A DNA stretch of 5,426 nt from NCBI GenBank assembly GCA_005888695.1, contig VBBH01000014.1:1-5426 (forward strand), read 5' to 3'. Shown here piece after piece: positions 4,965-5,426 of this stretch. Under the pieces are notes generated by a model that was not told where the DNA came from, searched no databases, and saw only the letters and a program-made list of their open reading frames with translations. The first letter of the stretch is position 1. The number at the start of each line of letters is the position of its first letter. Made by a program: the position numbers and the translations under genes. The DNA comes from Candidatus Bathyarchaeota archaeon. Its GTDB lineage: Archaea; Thermoproteota; Bathyarchaeia; 40CM-2-53-6.

Positions 4965-5426
4965 CTAACGACCTACTGTATGAGCGGAGTAGCTCGCTTC
5001 TACATTATGCTTTCTTAGCAGGGTTCGGGAGTGACTAAGGCATTGCTGTTTAGCGAGCGAATACCACAGTTCCTTCCCCAGTTGGCTAATTTCGGGGTTT
5101 GGGGGTCTAGACAGATCGCTTATAGAAACACAGCTTCGTGTACAATTACGTCCCATACGAATGGAGACATTGCAACGTAGAAGATGTGTCATGACCCAAC
5201 GTTGCTCGCCTTTGAATTTTACGTATTAATCGGGGCTGCGCGTAACTGAATCTCGCTAATATAGTGTACCTGTCCGGGGTGATTTTCGACGGTCACACAG
5301 ATCATTTTCCTGCGAACGATTGATCCAGTGGGTGGGTCATTGTTGTTCTTTCTGTGAATGAACCTCTTAGTAGCAAAGAGATGACGACCAGTTTCCTATG
5401 ATCATCAGTTTTACGAACAACAAGGG
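4965..5426. other. Gene-poor region upstream of the thiolase
   Basis: No convincing gene is visible in these 462 bases. A 75-codon minus-strand frame (5192-4965) is rich in Ser, Arg and Cys without family motifs and is probably noise, although it is in frame with the thiolase. A 58-codon open stretch without a start (minus, 5395-5219) resembles nothing I recognise. Minus-strand TTTCTATAAG (5128-5119) and AGCATAATG (5012-5004) are weak TATA candidates for the thiolase. Inverted repeats are GCAACGT/ACGTTGC (5172-5178, 5199-5205), CTTAG/CTAAG (5014-5018, 5035-5039) and TTGTTGTTC/GAACAACAA (5340-5348, 5415-5423). The stretch may be plain intergenic DNA or the remains of a decayed gene. Confidence 0.5.
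5172..5205. repeat. 7-bp inverted repeat upstream of the thiolase
   Basis: GCAACGT at 5172-5178 and ACGTTGC at 5199-5205 are perfect inverted repeats around a 20-base spacer; the right arm is part of the 8-bp palindrome CAACGTTG (5197-5204). It lies more than 200 bases upstream of the thiolase start. It could be a regulator site, but short repeats like this also arise by chance. Confidence 0.25.

Noticed and set aside
4982..5040. tRNA-like signals (GTAGCTC and GGGTTCGGGA)
   Set aside because: The D-arm lacks a pairing partner, the T-arm stem does not close and no acceptor stem can be formed, so this is not a tRNA.
4965..5192. 75-codon minus-strand frame upstream of the thiolase
   Set aside because: No family resemblance, Cys/Ser/Arg-rich random-like composition, no ribosome site before its ATG; kept only as a finding because of its exact in-frame junction with the thiolase start.
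5219..5395. 58-codon open stretch on the minus strand
   Set aside because: No start codon until an internal ATG that would leave about 28 residues, and no recognisable homology; not supportable as a gene.
1..5426. CRISPR array, insertion sequence or C/D-box RNA
   Set aside because: No regularly spaced repeats, no transposase frame with flanking inverted repeats, and no paired C (RUGAUGA) and D (CUGA) boxes at suitable spacing in the gene-free stretches.

Overview
The window looks archaeal, although the exact lineage cannot be fixed from it. Three things point that way. A thiolase gene sits directly upstream of a DUF35 zinc-ribbon/OB-fold gene, a typical archaeal pair. Gene starts are preceded by AT-rich TATA-like boxes at archaeal spacing instead of bacterial -35/-10 pairs. 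One gene (the dehydrogenase) appears to be transcribed almost without a leader. Base composition is intermediate, around half G+C by eye. A TACK-group or Thermoplasmata-type archaeon would fit, but this is inference.

All five convincing protein genes lie on the minus strand, so transcription runs from high to low coordinates. From upstream to downstream they are: a thiolase (4964 to 3792); a DUF35 protein (3785 to 3378), six bases behind the thiolase and almost certainly co-transcribed; a TPP riboswitch with its own TATA box (about 3348 to 3223) leading into a ThiT-type thiamine transporter S-component (3167 or 3155 to 2541); an AIR-synthase/HypE-like protein (2449 to 1436); and a zinc-dependent medium-chain alcohol dehydrogenase (1338 to 307). 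The 462 bases upstream of the thiolase and the 306 bases after the dehydrogenase hold no convincing gene, only inverted repeats, a possible two-way terminator hairpin and a C-rich tract.

Functionally the window falls into three units. The thiolase/DUF35 pair is an acyl-CoA module resembling the thiolase and bridging subunits of the archaeal mevalonate-pathway complex, but no HMG-CoA synthase gene is adjacent. The riboswitch plus transporter is a self-contained vitamin B1 uptake unit: TPP bound to the leader RNA should lower transporter synthesis. The AIR-synthase-like gene and the dehydrogenase each appear to have their own TATA-like element. Their link to thiamine is only one of position, although ThiL, a thiamine-phosphate kinase, belongs to the same superfamily as the AIR-synthase-like protein.

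The points most worth a second look are the archaeal TPP riboswitch with its possible switching hairpins, the disputed start of the AIR-synthase-like gene (family-like residues lie upstream of the only ATG, behind an in-frame TAG), the TTG start of the thiolase directly behind an in-frame TAG, and a 14-bp palindrome between the AIR-synthase-like gene and its putative promoter.
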